NCBI RefSeq assembly: GCF_000698125.1
Contig: NZ_BAXA01000010.1
Span: 80,059 to 144,058, forward strand
Origin: Geomicrobium sp. JCM 19038
GTDB lineage: Bacteria > Bacillota > Bacilli > Bacillales > Marinococcaceae
Direction of reading: 5' to 3'
DNA length: 64,000 nt
Shown here: positions 63,974 to 64,000 of the stretch, one piece after another
How positions within the stretch are numbered: the stretch's first letter is position 1
Layout: every line of letters begins with the position of its first letter
Notes under the pieces: model-generated
The model's input: only the letters and a program-made list of their open reading frames with translations
Databases searched by the model: none
Told to the model about the DNA's origin: nothing
Made by a program: the position numbers and the translations under genes

Positions 63974-64000
63974 AGCGAAGCCTCTTCCTTAGGAGAGGTT

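Noticed and set aside
1..64000. CRISPR array, tRNA, rRNA, prophage genes or transposase
   Set aside because: No spaced direct repeats, cloverleaf sequences or recognisable phage/IS proteins were seen on reading both strands.

Overview
The window is a chromosomal segment of a spore-forming Bacillaceae bacterium, probably halophilic or haloalkaliphilic. Evidence for this is a block in Bacillus subtilis order (lexA, yneA-like, ynzC, tkt, sirA, yneF, ccdC, yneK, citB, yneP, yneQ), a germinant-receptor operon, YppG, strong AGGAGG ribosome sites with many GTG/TTG starts, acidic secreted lipoproteins, and two glycine-betaine-type uptake systems (OpuA ABC and a BCCT carrier).

Layout. 1-8.0 kb: end of a TRAP transporter, then a 4-hydroxyphenylacetate module: PucR/XylR_N/V4R regulator, hpaB oxygenase, hpaE dehydrogenase, extradiol dioxygenase, hpaC reductase and an FAD-synthetase-like gene. 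8.0-8.3 kb: a MITE-like element inside a terminator hairpin; a second copy lies inverted at 54.6-54.85 kb. 9-11 kb: flagellin with a sigma-D-like promoter and a CsrA-type leader, a methyltransferase and a possible sRNA. 11.4-13.5 kb: a sodium:solute symporter cluster with two cre-like sites. 13.6-24.2 kb: SOS region (divergent lexA and a 37-aa membrane protein), transketolase, SirA, CcdC, aconitase, small conserved genes. 24.2-31.4 kb: nadE, metA, a YkuI-like degenerate EAL protein, YppG, dipeptidase, a PrsA/SurA-like lipoprotein. 31.8-36 kb: opuA operon and cheV. 36-44.3 kb: small genes, HAD phosphatase, flavin reductase, YitT, and a germinant receptor with order A-C-D-B-B. 44.3-49.4 kb: alkyltransferase-like protein, catalase, Lnu(B)-like lincosamide nucleotidyltransferase with an attenuator leader, BCCT carrier. 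49.5-59.7 kb: patA, Mpg glycosylase, SufT-like protein, two pepF paralogues, ATP-grasp protein, panE, mtnE-mtnU. 59.7-64 kb: an orphan structured RNA, RmlC-like protein, YeiH exporter with divergent LysR regulator, a 4-TM protein and purU.

Regulation visible in the DNA: LexA boxes inside two divergent promoters; GGA hairpins over the flagellin ribosome site; a leader peptide plus a hairpin masking the ribosome site of the lincosamide-resistance gene; several perfect inverted repeats upstream of hpaB, katA and the DUF421 gene.

Quality note. At least a dozen otherwise normal genes, including aconitase, need one inserted base to read through. This looks like deletion-type sequencing or assembly error rather than mass gene decay; I annotate full spans and mark each break. 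No rRNA, tRNA, CRISPR array, prophage or autonomous IS transposase was seen.
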